The notes under the pieces: model-generated | Told to the model about the DNA's origin: nothing | The model's input: only the letters and a program-made list of their open reading frames with translations | Database searches by the model: none | From: Nocardioides ferulae | GTDB lineage: Bacteria > Actinomycetota > Actinomycetes > Propionibacteriales > Nocardioidaceae | NCBI RefSeq assembly: GCF_003660455.1 | Contig: NZ_QZVR01000020.1 | Location: 1-64,000 of the forward strand | Direction of reading: 5' to 3' | DNA: 64,000 nucleotides | Program-made: the position numbers and the translations under genes | In this document: positions 26,701-34,236 of the stretch, in pieces | Numbering within the stretch: position 1 is the stretch's first letter | Layout of the letters: each line of letters starts with the position of its first letter

Positions 26701-27171
26701 CTGGTAGTCGACGCGGCGGGCGACGAGAGGCGGGGCGCCGGGACCCTGGTGCGGCGCGGGGTCGACGGGGGCGCTGAACGCCAGCCGGGTGCCGTCGGGG
26801 CTCCAGACCGGGACGCCGGCGCCGAGCGGCAGGTCGGTGAGCCGCTCTGCCTCCCCGCCGTCGGCGGGCAGCAGGTGCACCTGGCCCTCTCGCAGGAACG
26901 CCAGTCGCGACCCGTCCGGCGACCAGACGGGAGCGGTGTCGGCGGGGCCGGAGGTCAGCCGGCGGGCCGGCCGGTCGCCGGAGGTGTGCACGGTCCACAG
27001 CTGGTCGACGTTGCGGTCGTCCTCGACGTCGAGGGTGCGCAGCACGTAGGCGACGCGTGCCCCGTCCGGGGAGAGGTCCGGCTGGGAGGGGACGGCGAGG
27101 TCGGCCAGGTCGCCGACGCGCATCCGGCGGGTCGTCGTGGCGGTCGTCGCCGCGGGCCTCGTGGTCGTCAT
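23755..27171 (-). CDS. Fusion of S9 prolyl-oligopeptidase with beta-lactamase-fold serine peptidase
   Basis: An 1138-residue two-enzyme protein with no signal peptide. Residues about 15-400 form a beta-propeller (repeated PVWSPDGxRLAF motifs). Residues about 400-660 form an alpha/beta-hydrolase with GYSYGGF (Ser about 526), GADDRTCP (Asp) and GAAHVF (His), the S9 acylaminoacyl-peptidase type. Residues about 670-1138 are a class C beta-lactamase/D-aminopeptidase-like domain with SITK (Ser about 737), YCN and GHDGN motifs plus a C-terminal beta domain. The second half resembles the stand-alone protein at 32675-34063. It overlaps the upstream ATPase as ATGA. It could cleave imported peptides with L- and D-residues (inference). 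Confidence 0.92.
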   Translation of the reverse strand: MTTTRPAATTATTTRRMRVGDLADLAVPSQPDLSPDGARVAYVLRTLDVEDDRNVDQLWTVHTSGDRPARRLTSGPADTAPVWSPDGSRLAFLREGQVHLLPADGGEAERLTDLPLGAGVPVWSPDGTRLAFSAPVDPAPHQGPGAPPLVARRVDYQADGAGWVGAVRQQLHLLDLGTGETRQVTDGDEHAGQAAWSPDGHTLAFPRRVGADSDLTGRTAVHLLDVADPKATPRVAGFADGLAGTVSFTGDGSSLLVVGHPDGSLGSRFGHQHLVRVPVPGAAPATGGGEPVDLTGHLDRNVMPGGPGYPGGRPQETADGRLLFCVRDRGCTHLWSLPGLEAPGADATPVLAGAGRVVSGLTVAGHTAVVVLGTPTSHGELVALDLRTGRESVLTDHGAPLADVERFLPEERTFTISDGTEVQTWLVRDPGLDGPRPLLLDVHGGPHNAWNAAADEMHPYHQELAARGWVVLLVNPRGSDGYGEEFFTAVNGAWGTADHRDFLEPVDALVAEGLADPQRLAVTGYSYGGFTTCWLTGHDHRFAAAVAGGVVADLTSMYGTADDGPAMGSFELGGPPWERPEEYAAMSPLTRVHDVRTPTLVLHGADDRTCPVGQALQWHTSLRERGVPTELVLYPGAAHVFILLGPPSQRLDYAHRLVDWVERHTRHGGRPKLDLVHWQRRLSRLAERHGVPGAQLGILRLPAHGEGEDELVVATHGVLNQASGAPVTPDSVFQIGSITKVWTATVVMQLVDEGLADLDAPVVEVLPELRLADPDVTKQVTLRHLLDHTSGIDGDVFTDTGRGDDCLERYVELLAEQTQNHPLGATWSYCNAGFSLLGRVIERLTGQTWDQALRERLFTPLGLEHTVTLPEEALLHAAAVGHVTHEGSRSLAPVWQLPRSLGPAGLVTANAADVLAFARLHLTGGLAADGTRVLGADSAAAMAAHQADLPDKHSLGDSWGLGWIRFGWGEHRLYGHDGNTIGQSAFLRVLPDPETGGGLAVAMLTNAESSRDLYEDLYREVFAELAEVTMPQPLTPPQPPLPDPAGAVAAYLGRYQRAGVTMEVLLGDDGPSLRTTLTGPIAEMVPDPVDEHALVPYAPGLFLTKPPEAETWFPVTFYELPSGERYLHFGARATPKVG

Positions 27172-27977
27172 GGGGTCCTCCTGGGGGTTCGAGTGCCGGG
27201 CACGGCGGCGAGCAGCGCGCGCGTGTAGTCGTGGTGGGGGTCGGCGAGCACCCGGGCGGCCGGGCCCTCCTCGACGATCACGCCGTCGCGCATCACCGCG
27301 ACGTGGCTGGCGACGTATCGGACGACCGCCAGGTTGTGGGAGATGAACAGCATCGAGAGGCCCAGCTCGCGCTGGAGCTCGCGGACCAGGTTGAGCACCG
27401 CGCCCTGGATCGAGACGTCGAGGGCTGAGGTGATCTCGTCGGCGATGACCACCTGCGGGTCGCCGGCGAGCGCCCGGGCGAGCGCGACCCGCTGCCGCTG
27501 GCCCCCGGAGAGCAGGCCGGGGCGCACGGCAGCCCGGTCGGGGTCGAGGTGGACGAGCTCGAGCAGCCGGGCCACCTCGGCGCGCCGCTCCTCGCGGGAG
27601 GGTCCCGGCGGGATGGCCTCGGCGATGCTGTCGCCGATCGTCATCCGCGGGTCGAGCGAGGAGTAGGGGTCCTGGAAGACCATCTGCAGCGGACGCCGGC
27701 GGCCGCGGGTGGGCACCGGAGCCCCGCCCAGCAGCACCCGGCCGCCGGTGAGCGGCGCCAGGCCCACGGCGGCCCGGGCGAGCGTCGACTTGCCCGAGCC
27801 GGACTCGCCGACCAGCCCGACGACCTGGCCGGGCGGGACCGTGAGGCTGACCCGGTCCACGGCGGTGTGGCCGCGCCGGGCGCTGCCGTAGCGGACGGTG
27901 ACGTCCTCGAAGCGCAGCTCCGCGGTCGGCCGTCCGGTCGGCCGGGCGCTCTGAGATGTGGGCCGAGGCGTGCTCAC
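27168..27977 (-). CDS. Peptide ABC transporter ATP-binding protein (DppF/OppF-like)
   Basis: A 269-residue ABC ATPase. Walker A is GESGSGKST (about 55-63), the Q-loop is in MVFQDPYSSLDP, the signature is LLSGGQRQRVALAR, Walker B is VVIADEIT and the switch His is in FISHNLAVV. The VFQDPYSSLDPR wording is that of the Dpp/Opp F subunit. It lacks the extra C-terminal iron-sulfur-like cysteine region seen in many DppD/F proteins. GTGA overlap with the permease-ATPase fusion upstream and ATGA overlap with the fusion peptidase downstream show tight coupling of import and hydrolysis. Confidence 0.93.
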   Translation of the reverse strand: MSTPRPTSQSARPTGRPTAELRFEDVTVRYGSARRGHTAVDRVSLTVPPGQVVGLVGESGSGKSTLARAAVGLAPLTGGRVLLGGAPVPTRGRRRPLQMVFQDPYSSLDPRMTIGDSIAEAIPPGPSREERRAEVARLLELVHLDPDRAAVRPGLLSGGQRQRVALARALAGDPQVVIADEITSALDVSIQGAVLNLVRELQRELGLSMLFISHNLAVVRYVASHVAVMRDGVIVEEGPAARVLADPHHDYTRALLAAVPGTRTPRRTP

Positions 27978-29956
27978 GGCGCGTCCACCTCCACCAGCTC
28001 CACCGGGTCCACCGGCGCCGGCTCGCGGGGCCCGTCGACCGGGATCGGCTCGCCGGCGTGCCAGCAGGCGACCCGGTGGTCCGGCGTCTCGAACGAGGCG
28101 AGCTGCGGGTCCTCGGCCCGGCAGCGGTCGTCGGCCAGCGGGCAGCGGGCGGCGTACGCGCACCCGGCCGGCACCTCGCCGGGCGCCACCGGGCGGCCGG
28201 GGACCACCGCCAGCGGCTGCTCGAGGTCGGTCTCCATGTCGGGGACGGCGGCGACCAGGGCCCGGGTGTAGGGGTGGGCGGCGCCGGTGGCCAGGTCGGC
28301 GGCCGCGAGGTCCTCGACGATCCGGCCGGCGTACATCACCAGCACCCGGTCGCACACCTCGCCGACCACGGTGACGTCGTGGCTGATCAGCACCAGCGCG
28401 ACGTCGTCGGCCTCGCGGATCGCCTGGAGCAGGTCGAGCACCTGCTGCTGCACGGTGACGTCGAGGGCGGTGGTCGGCTCGTCGGCGATGATCAGGGCGG
28501 GCGAGCCCATCAGCCCCATGCCGATCATCGCCCGCTGGCGCATCCCGCCGGAGAACTCGTGGGGGTACTGCCCGGCGCGCCGCCGCGCCTCGGGGATCCG
28601 CACGGCCGCGAGCCGGTCGACGGCCCGGCCGAAGGCGTCGCGGCGGGTCATGCCCTGGTGTTGGCGGGCCACCTCGGCCAGCTGGCCGCCCATCCGCCGG
28701 GTGGGGTTGAACGAGGTCATCGGATCCTGGAAGACCATCGCCAGCGACGTGCCGAGCAGCTGCCGCTGGGCACGCTCGGAGCCGGTGCGCAGATCGGCGC
28801 CGAGCAGCTGCAGCCGGGCGGCCTCGACGCGACCCGGCTCCTCGATCAGCCGCGAGACGGCCAACGCGGTGAGCGACTTGCCCGAGCCGGACTCCCCCAC
28901 GACGCCGACCGCCTCGCCACGGCGTACGGCGAAGCTCACGCCGCGCACCGGCTGCACCGGGCCGTCGGCACCGGGGAAGCTCACCCACAGGTCGCGCACG
29001 TCGAGCACCGGGGCCTCGTCGTCGCCGGCGACCACCGGCTCCTCGGCGCGGATCGTGGGTGGGCCGGAGGTGGCCGGGCCCGCGCTCCTGCGCTCGGGCA
29101 GGTGACCGAGCGTGGCCACCCCGAGGCCCTTGGCGACCGACTCGCCGAACAGGTTGAAGGCGAGGCCGGCCAGCAGCACGGTCAGTCCCGGCGCCAGCGC
29201 GGCGGCGGGGTTGACGTAGAGGGCGCCGATGCCGTCGAAGAGCAGCCGCCCCCAGTCGTACTGCGGCGCCTGGACGCCCAGCCCGAGGAACGAGAGACCG
29301 GCGAACGACAGCAGCGCACCGCCGGCGCCGATGGTGGCGTTGACGATCAGTGGCTCGGAGATGTTCGGGAGCACGTGGCGCAGCAGCACCCGCACCCGGC
29401 CGACCCCGGCGGCCCGCGCCGCGGCGACGTAGTCGCGCGCGGCCACCCCGGCGACCAGCGTGTGCACGAGCCGGGCGAAGCTCGGGGCCCCCGCGATGCC
29501 GATCGCGAGCACCGCACCCCGCGCGCCCACCCCGAAGATGACCGCGAAGAACAGCGCGAGCAGCAGCCCGGGGAACGCGACGGCGATGTCGACCGACGCG
29601 GTCACCAGCCGGCCGAGGCGGCGTCCGAGCAGCATCGGGGCGGTGCCGAGCAGCAGGCCGAGCACGATCGCGATCGCGGTGGCGGTGAGGGCCAGGCCGA
29701 CCGAGAGCCGGGCGGCGACGAGCGAGCGGAAGAGGATGTCGCGGCCGAGGTTGTCGGTGCCGGCCCAGTGCTCCGCCGACGGTCCGGCCAGGATGTTGCC
29801 GGTGTCGACCGCGTCCGCCTGGTCGGTCCACAGCATCGGCGCGACGAGCGCGAGCAGCAGGACCAGCGCCATCAGGAGGCTCGCCCCCGCGCCCAGCGGG
29901 GTGCGGACCACCTGCCGCCAGCGCCGGGTCGGCTGCCGGGTCCTCTGCGCGGCCAC
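27974..29956 (-). CDS. Peptide ABC transporter DppC permease fused to DppD ATPase
   Basis: A 660-residue fusion. Residues about 1-290 are a DppC-type permease: six segments, the DNLGRDILFR signature after TM1 and an EAA-like loop ARAAGVGRVRVLLRHVLPN. Residues about 310-640 are an ABC ATPase with Walker A GESGSGKS, signature FSGGMRQRAMIG and Walker B LIIADEPT. The C-terminal oligopeptide-transporter motif has cysteines in GCAYAARCPLADDRC. Such fusions are known in actinobacteria. The GTG start lies 1 base after the DppB stop. It forms the importer with DppB, the DppF-like ATPase and the lipoprotein DppA. Confidence 0.93.
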   Translation of the reverse strand: MAAQRTRQPTRRWRQVVRTPLGAGASLLMALVLLLALVAPMLWTDQADAVDTGNILAGPSAEHWAGTDNLGRDILFRSLVAARLSVGLALTATAIAIVLGLLLGTAPMLLGRRLGRLVTASVDIAVAFPGLLLALFFAVIFGVGARGAVLAIGIAGAPSFARLVHTLVAGVAARDYVAAARAAGVGRVRVLLRHVLPNISEPLIVNATIGAGGALLSFAGLSFLGLGVQAPQYDWGRLLFDGIGALYVNPAAALAPGLTVLLAGLAFNLFGESVAKGLGVATLGHLPERRSAGPATSGPPTIRAEEPVVAGDDEAPVLDVRDLWVSFPGADGPVQPVRGVSFAVRRGEAVGVVGESGSGKSLTALAVSRLIEEPGRVEAARLQLLGADLRTGSERAQRQLLGTSLAMVFQDPMTSFNPTRRMGGQLAEVARQHQGMTRRDAFGRAVDRLAAVRIPEARRRAGQYPHEFSGGMRQRAMIGMGLMGSPALIIADEPTTALDVTVQQQVLDLLQAIREADDVALVLISHDVTVVGEVCDRVLVMYAGRIVEDLAAADLATGAAHPYTRALVAAVPDMETDLEQPLAVVPGRPVAPGEVPAGCAYAARCPLADDRCRAEDPQLASFETPDHRVACWHAGEPIPVDGPREPAPVDPVELVEVDAP

Positions 29957-29957
29957 G

Positions 29958-30998
29958 TCAGTCCTCCCGGATCATCGAGCGCGGGTCGAGCAGGGCGAGC
30001 ACGACGTCGACGGTGGTGTTCACCAGCAGCACGCCCACGCCGTACACGAGGACGATCGCCTGCACGACCGGGTAGTCCTTGTTGAGGATCGAGGACACGA
30101 TCGTGCTGCCCAGACCGGGCCAGGCGAAGACGTTCTCGACCAGCACGGTGCTGGCCACCATCGCGCCGAGGATCAGCCCGCCGAGCGTGAGCGCGGCGGT
30201 GAGCGCGTTCGGCAGGGCATGGCCGAGATAGACGCGCGGGGCCGGCAGCCGCTTGGCGCGGGCGGTCCGCACGTAGTCGGCCTCGAGCACGGTGACCATT
30301 TCGACGCGGATGATCCGGGCCAGGATCGCGGCAGGCCCGACCGCCAGCGAGAGCACCGGCAGCAGGTAGGCCTCGGGCCCGACGTTGCCGGCGACCGGGA
30401 GCCAGCCCAGCTGCACGCCGAAGACGTAGACCAGGCCGACGCCGAGCAGGAAGTCCGGGACCGTCGCGAGCACCACGCTGCTGGTCGTGAACGCCAGCTC
30501 CGTACGCCGCCCGCGGCCGCGGCGGGTCAGCACCCCCATGGTCACGCCGAGCGGCACCGCGACCGTCACCGCGGCGAGGAAGGCCAGCGCCGCCAGCGAC
30601 ACGGTCGCCGGGAGCCGCTGCGCGACCACGTCGGCGACCGGCAGCTGGGAGATCAGCGAGGTGCCCAGGTCGCCGGTGGCCAGGCCCCGCAGGTAGTCCC
30701 AGTACTGCACCCAGAGCGGGTCGTCGAGGCCGAGCGCCTCCCGCCGGGCCGCCACCAGCTCCGCGGGCGCGGTCGGCCCCATCGCCCCGCGCACCGGGTC
30801 GCCGGGGATCAGGTGGATCATCAGGAACGACGCGGTGACCAGCACCCACACCGAGACCAGCAGCCGCGCGAGGCGCCGGACCGCGAACCGCACCCAGTGG
30901 TGGGTGAGGGCCGAGGAGAGGCGCCCCCCTGGACCGGCCTGGGGGCCGGAGGTGGGAGTGGCGGGGGTCGAGGCGACCGCCGAGTTCGCCGTCGTCAC
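29958..30998 (-). CDS. Peptide ABC transporter permease (DppB-like)
   Basis: A 346-residue membrane protein. It has an N-terminal Thr/Pro/Gly-rich tail of about 35 residues, then six hydrophobic segments. The DppB landmarks are present: LIPGDPVRGAMG after TM1, LGLDDPLWVQYWDYLRGLATGDLG, and the cytoplasmic coupling loop DYVRTARAKRLPAPRVYLGHALPN. The GTG start is 10 bases from the stop of the substrate-binding protein. It pairs with the DppC half of the neighbouring fusion. Confidence 0.93.
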   Translation of the reverse strand: MTTANSAVASTPATPTSGPQAGPGGRLSSALTHHWVRFAVRRLARLLVSVWVLVTASFLMIHLIPGDPVRGAMGPTAPAELVAARREALGLDDPLWVQYWDYLRGLATGDLGTSLISQLPVADVVAQRLPATVSLAALAFLAAVTVAVPLGVTMGVLTRRGRGRRTELAFTTSSVVLATVPDFLLGVGLVYVFGVQLGWLPVAGNVGPEAYLLPVLSLAVGPAAILARIIRVEMVTVLEADYVRTARAKRLPAPRVYLGHALPNALTAALTLGGLILGAMVASTVLVENVFAWPGLGSTIVSSILNKDYPVVQAIVLVYGVGVLLVNTTVDVVLALLDPRSMIRED

Positions 30999-31008
30999 GC
31001 GATCGCCG

Positions 31009-32646
31009 CTACTTCGCCATCATCCGGATGCTGGTGGGGACCAGCTGACCCGGCGTCTCGAACTGCGCCTTCGCACCGAAGGTGCGGACCATGGAGTTGG
31101 CGAACGGCACGATGTCGGCGTTCGCGATCAGGCCGGCCTCGGCTTCGAGCCAGGCGTCGCAGCCCTCGGTGCCGGGCAGCGCCATGGCCTCCTGCACGGC
31201 AGCCTCGTACGCCGGGTCGTCGATGGCGGAGAAGTTGGTGCCGTCGGGTGCCGCCGGGCCGGAGAGGAACGGCACCAGCTGGTCGGGGCTGTTCACGTTG
31301 AGCGAGACCCAGGCCACGTCCCAGTCGCCGGCCCCGAAGATCGTGCCGGTGAGCGTGCCCTCGTTCTGGGCCCGGGCGGTGGCGTCGACGCCGACCTCGC
31401 GCCACTGCTGCACCGTCAGCTCGGCCGCCGCGTCACCGCTGCTGCCGAGGTTGTTCTGGTAGAGGAAGACCACCTCGAGCGGGCGGCCGTCCTTGGTGCG
31501 GACGCCGTCGCCGTCGCGGGTCCAGCCGGCGTCGTCGAGCAGCTGGGCCGCGGCGTCCGGGTCGTGCGGCGGCAGCGCTCCCGAGACCGAGTCGCCGGGA
31601 CACGAGACCGGCTCGTTGACCGCGAGCACGGTGGCCGGGCCGCCCTGCTCGGCGGTGATCACCTGCTGCAGCTCGGCCAGGTCGAGGGCCTGGGTGAGCG
31701 CCATCCGCACCGCGGGGTCGCTGGTGACCCGTCCCTCGGCGTGGTTGTACCACTGCTCACCGGCCAGGGCCGGCGTCTCGGCGTAGAACAGCCCGGACTT
31801 CTCGAGCCGCACGGCGTCCGGGCCGGCGATCTGCGCGGCGTTCAACCCGCCGGAGAGCAACAGGTTGGCGGCGGTCGACTCGTTCTCGACCACCTGCACC
31901 ACCACGGTGTCGGGCATGCCCTCGGTGGCCGTGGTGGCGCCGTCCGGACCCCAGGTGTAGCCCTCGCGGATCTGGTAGGTGTAGTGGTCGCCGGGCGCCG
32001 CCTCGGTCAGCGCATAGGGGCCCGTGCCGGCCGTGCCCTGCGCGAGCGCCTCTCGGTCGGCCAGGCCGCTGGGGCAGACGATCGGCAGGCTGGCCAAGCC
32101 GTTGAGCACGAACGGGGCGGGCGACTTCAGCGTCAGCGTGACCGTGCGGGCCGTGTCGTCTGCCTCCGCGCTGGAGCCGGCCGGCAGGAAGGTGCCGAGG
32201 AACGGGCTCTTGTTGGCCGGGTCGGCGACGAAGTTGAGGTTGTCGGCGACGTCGGTGGCGGTGAGCTCGGTGCCGTCGGCGCAGGTGATGCCCTCGCCCA
32301 ACGTGAGCGTGGTGGTCTCACCCTCGGTCTCCCAGGAGGTGGCCAGCGCGGACTTGATCTCACCGGTCTCGCCGTCGACGCTGACCAGCGGGTCGTAGGC
32401 GAACTGGGTGACCATGAACAGGGCGCTGCCGGCCGACATCTGCGGGTCGAGGTTGCCGGGGTCGGAGGACACCCCGAGCGTGAACGTGCCGCCGTCGACG
32501 ACGTCGCCCCCGGCGTCCGGACCCGAGCCGCTCGGGTCGTCGCCCCCACCACACCCGGCGAGGACGGCGGCGGTGACACAGAGCCCGAGAGCGGTGGAGG
32601 TCAGCTTCACGGGGAGCTTCACGGGGAGCTTCATGGCCTGCTTCAT
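31009..32646 (-). CDS. Peptide-binding lipoprotein (SBP family 5, DppA/OppA-like)
   Basis: A 545-residue lipoprotein. A basic start, hydrophobic core and lipobox (VLAGC) give a mature protein anchored to the outer membrane face. The family-5 body has DNLNFVADPANKSPF, FVLNGLASLPIVCPSG, GTGPYALTEAAPGDHYTY and VQVVENESTAANLLLSGGLNAA, as in DppA/OppA peptide receptors. The signal peptide contains a 12-base tandem duplication (KLPVKLPVKL). It follows the serine peptidase gene by 28 bases and leads the importer genes. Whether it prefers D-residue or murein-type peptides cannot be told from sequence. Confidence 0.93.
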   Translation of the reverse strand: MKQAMKLPVKLPVKLTSTALGLCVTAAVLAGCGGGDDPSGSGPDAGGDVVDGGTFTLGVSSDPGNLDPQMSAGSALFMVTQFAYDPLVSVDGETGEIKSALATSWETEGETTTLTLGEGITCADGTELTATDVADNLNFVADPANKSPFLGTFLPAGSSAEADDTARTVTLTLKSPAPFVLNGLASLPIVCPSGLADREALAQGTAGTGPYALTEAAPGDHYTYQIREGYTWGPDGATTATEGMPDTVVVQVVENESTAANLLLSGGLNAAQIAGPDAVRLEKSGLFYAETPALAGEQWYNHAEGRVTSDPAVRMALTQALDLAELQQVITAEQGGPATVLAVNEPVSCPGDSVSGALPPHDPDAAAQLLDDAGWTRDGDGVRTKDGRPLEVVFLYQNNLGSSGDAAAELTVQQWREVGVDATARAQNEGTLTGTIFGAGDWDVAWVSLNVNSPDQLVPFLSGPAAPDGTNFSAIDDPAYEAAVQEAMALPGTEGCDAWLEAEAGLIANADIVPFANSMVRTFGAKAQFETPGQLVPTSIRMMAK

Positions 32647-32674
32647 GGACGGGTCCCTTGGTCGCGGTGGTGGG

Positions 32675-34063
32675 TCAGGCGCCGGCGCGGCGGATGGCGC
32701 GGCCGACGTGGAGGTAGAGGGCGTGGCCGGCGCCGTCGTCGCCGACGAACGCGTGCGGCAGGTGCATCCCCTGCTCCGGCTCGACCGGGATCAGGCTGTC
32801 GTCGCCGAACGCGACCAGCTCCTTGCGGTCGGGGCTCTCCCCCATCTCGACCAGCGGCCCCTTCGGGATGGTGTCGACCCAGACCCGGCCGTCGTCGTCC
32901 TGGCTGACGACCAGGTCCATCACCTCGGCCGAGTAGGTGCCGACGAAGCGGGAGGCGTCGATGCGCTCCGGCTGCTGCGGCGGCGTGGGCAGGCCGGGCA
33001 GGTGGGTGTCGCTGAGCGACTCGACGAGGTGGCCGACCAGGTCGTGGTAGAGCGAGACGACGTCGCCGCCGTTGGTGAGCAGCGCGACGGCGAGCCCGGC
33101 CTCGGGCACCATCCGCAGGAACGCGTTCTGCCCGATCGTGCTGCCGTCGTGGCCGATGACGTCGCCCTCGGGCACGTCGAAGCGCTCGAAGCCCAGGCCC
33201 CACGAGGTGCCCATCACGCCGAGGTAGGGCAGCTCGACGCGCTTGGCCTGCATCCGCGCCGGCGTGCCGGGGGCGAGCACCTGGGTGCCGTCCGCGGCGC
33301 GGCCGTCCTCGAGGTGCATCCGGGCGAAGGCCACCAGGTCGCGGGGGCGCATCGCGAGCATCGAGCCGGCGGGCGCGTTCGACCGGGCCATCGCCCAGAT
33401 CGGGGCGGGCTGCTGGCCGGCTCCCGGCTCGAGCTCGATGTGGCCGACCGCGGCGCGGAACAGGATCGCCTCGTAGGGACCGGTGGCGGCGTGGCTGAGG
33501 CCCAGCGGTGCGAAGAGGTGCTCGCGCAGGCACGCGTCGTACGGCTTCTCGCGAACGACCTCGACCAGCCGGCCGAGCACGCAGTAGCCGGCGTTGTTGT
33601 AGGAGAACCGCTCGCCGGGCGGGAACAGCTGCGGCACCTCGTGGAGGACGCCGAGGTACTTCTCGACGCAGTCGTCGCCGACGCCGGTGTCGGCGAAGAT
33701 GTCGCCCTCGAACCCGGCGGTGTGCTGGAGCAGCATCCGGGTGGTGATCTGCGCGGCGGCGGCCTCGTCGCCGATCCGGAACTCCGGGAGGTAGGTGCGC
33801 ACGGGGGCGTCGAGGTCGACGCGGCCCTCGTCGACCAGCTGCATCACCAGGCTGGCCGTCCAGAGCTTGGTGATCGAGCCGATCTGGAAGAGCGAGTCGG
33901 GCGTGGCCTCGACGCCGGTGGCGGTGCTGAGCAGGCCGGCGGCGCCGTCGACGACCTCGCCGTCCTTGAGGACGGCCCAGGCAGCGGCCGGGACGCCGTA
34001 CTTCTCCAGGAGAGCCGGGAGCCGGTCGTCGACCCAGGCCCGGGTGTCTTCGAGGGTGGTCAT
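32675..34063 (-). CDS. Beta-lactamase-fold serine hydrolase (D-aminopeptidase/DD-peptidase-like)
   Basis: A 462-residue protein with no signal peptide. The active site has SITK (about 72-75), YNN (SYNNAGY) and GHDGS motifs of the class C beta-lactamase/esterase/DD-peptidase superfamily, followed by a small C-terminal beta domain. It shares the phrases QIGSITKLWTA, LVMQLVDEG and IGQNAFLR with the second half of the fusion peptidase, so they are paralogs. It is the first gene of the ten-gene operon. A TAGCGT box lies 8 bases before the ATG, suggesting a leaderless mRNA; an upstream in-frame start would lie beyond the box. D-amino-acyl peptide cleavage is inferred from context. Confidence 0.9.
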   Translation of the reverse strand: MTTLEDTRAWVDDRLPALLEKYGVPAAAWAVLKDGEVVDGAAGLLSTATGVEATPDSLFQIGSITKLWTASLVMQLVDEGRVDLDAPVRTYLPEFRIGDEAAAAQITTRMLLQHTAGFEGDIFADTGVGDDCVEKYLGVLHEVPQLFPPGERFSYNNAGYCVLGRLVEVVREKPYDACLREHLFAPLGLSHAATGPYEAILFRAAVGHIELEPGAGQQPAPIWAMARSNAPAGSMLAMRPRDLVAFARMHLEDGRAADGTQVLAPGTPARMQAKRVELPYLGVMGTSWGLGFERFDVPEGDVIGHDGSTIGQNAFLRMVPEAGLAVALLTNGGDVVSLYHDLVGHLVESLSDTHLPGLPTPPQQPERIDASRFVGTYSAEVMDLVVSQDDDGRVWVDTIPKGPLVEMGESPDRKELVAFGDDSLIPVEPEQGMHLPHAFVGDDGAGHALYLHVGRAIRRAGA

Positions 34064-34071
34064 GCCCCGAC

Positions 34072-34077
34072 ACGCTA
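34072..34077 (-). promoter_or_regulatory. -10 box of the ten-gene peptide/D-amino acid operon
   Basis: TAGCGT (minus strand) lies 8 bases before the first ATG of the operon. No convincing -35 hexamer stands 16-18 bases upstream, which fits an activator-dependent promoter. Confidence 0.5.
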
Positions 34078-34120
34078 GGAGCGCAAGCGGGCGCCGTGTT
34101 CGTCGAACTGGACAATGCGT

Positions 34121-34136
34121 GATGGTCCGGGCCATC
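34121..34136. promoter_or_regulatory. Imperfect palindrome upstream of the peptide operon
   Basis: GATGGTCCGGGCCATC matches its complement at 14 of 16 positions. It lies about 45 bases upstream of the operon -10 box, and also between this operon and the divergent ACT-domain gene. It could be a binding site for the PucR protein encoded at the operon end (inference). Confidence 0.35.
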
Positions 34137-34170
34137 GGATCTGACGAACTTCCGCGCGACGGCGGGACCT

Positions 34171-34176
34171 ACGGTG
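34171..34176 (+). promoter_or_regulatory. -10 box upstream of the ACT-domain gene
   Basis: TACGGT on the plus strand would start transcription at about 34183, leaving a leader that carries the GGAGGAGG ribosome site at 34222-34229. Confidence 0.4.
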
Positions 34177-34236
34177 GCCGGGATCTCCGCGCCCGCAGGC
34201 GCGTGCCCCGAGCCAACGACCGGAGGAGGGTTGCCC

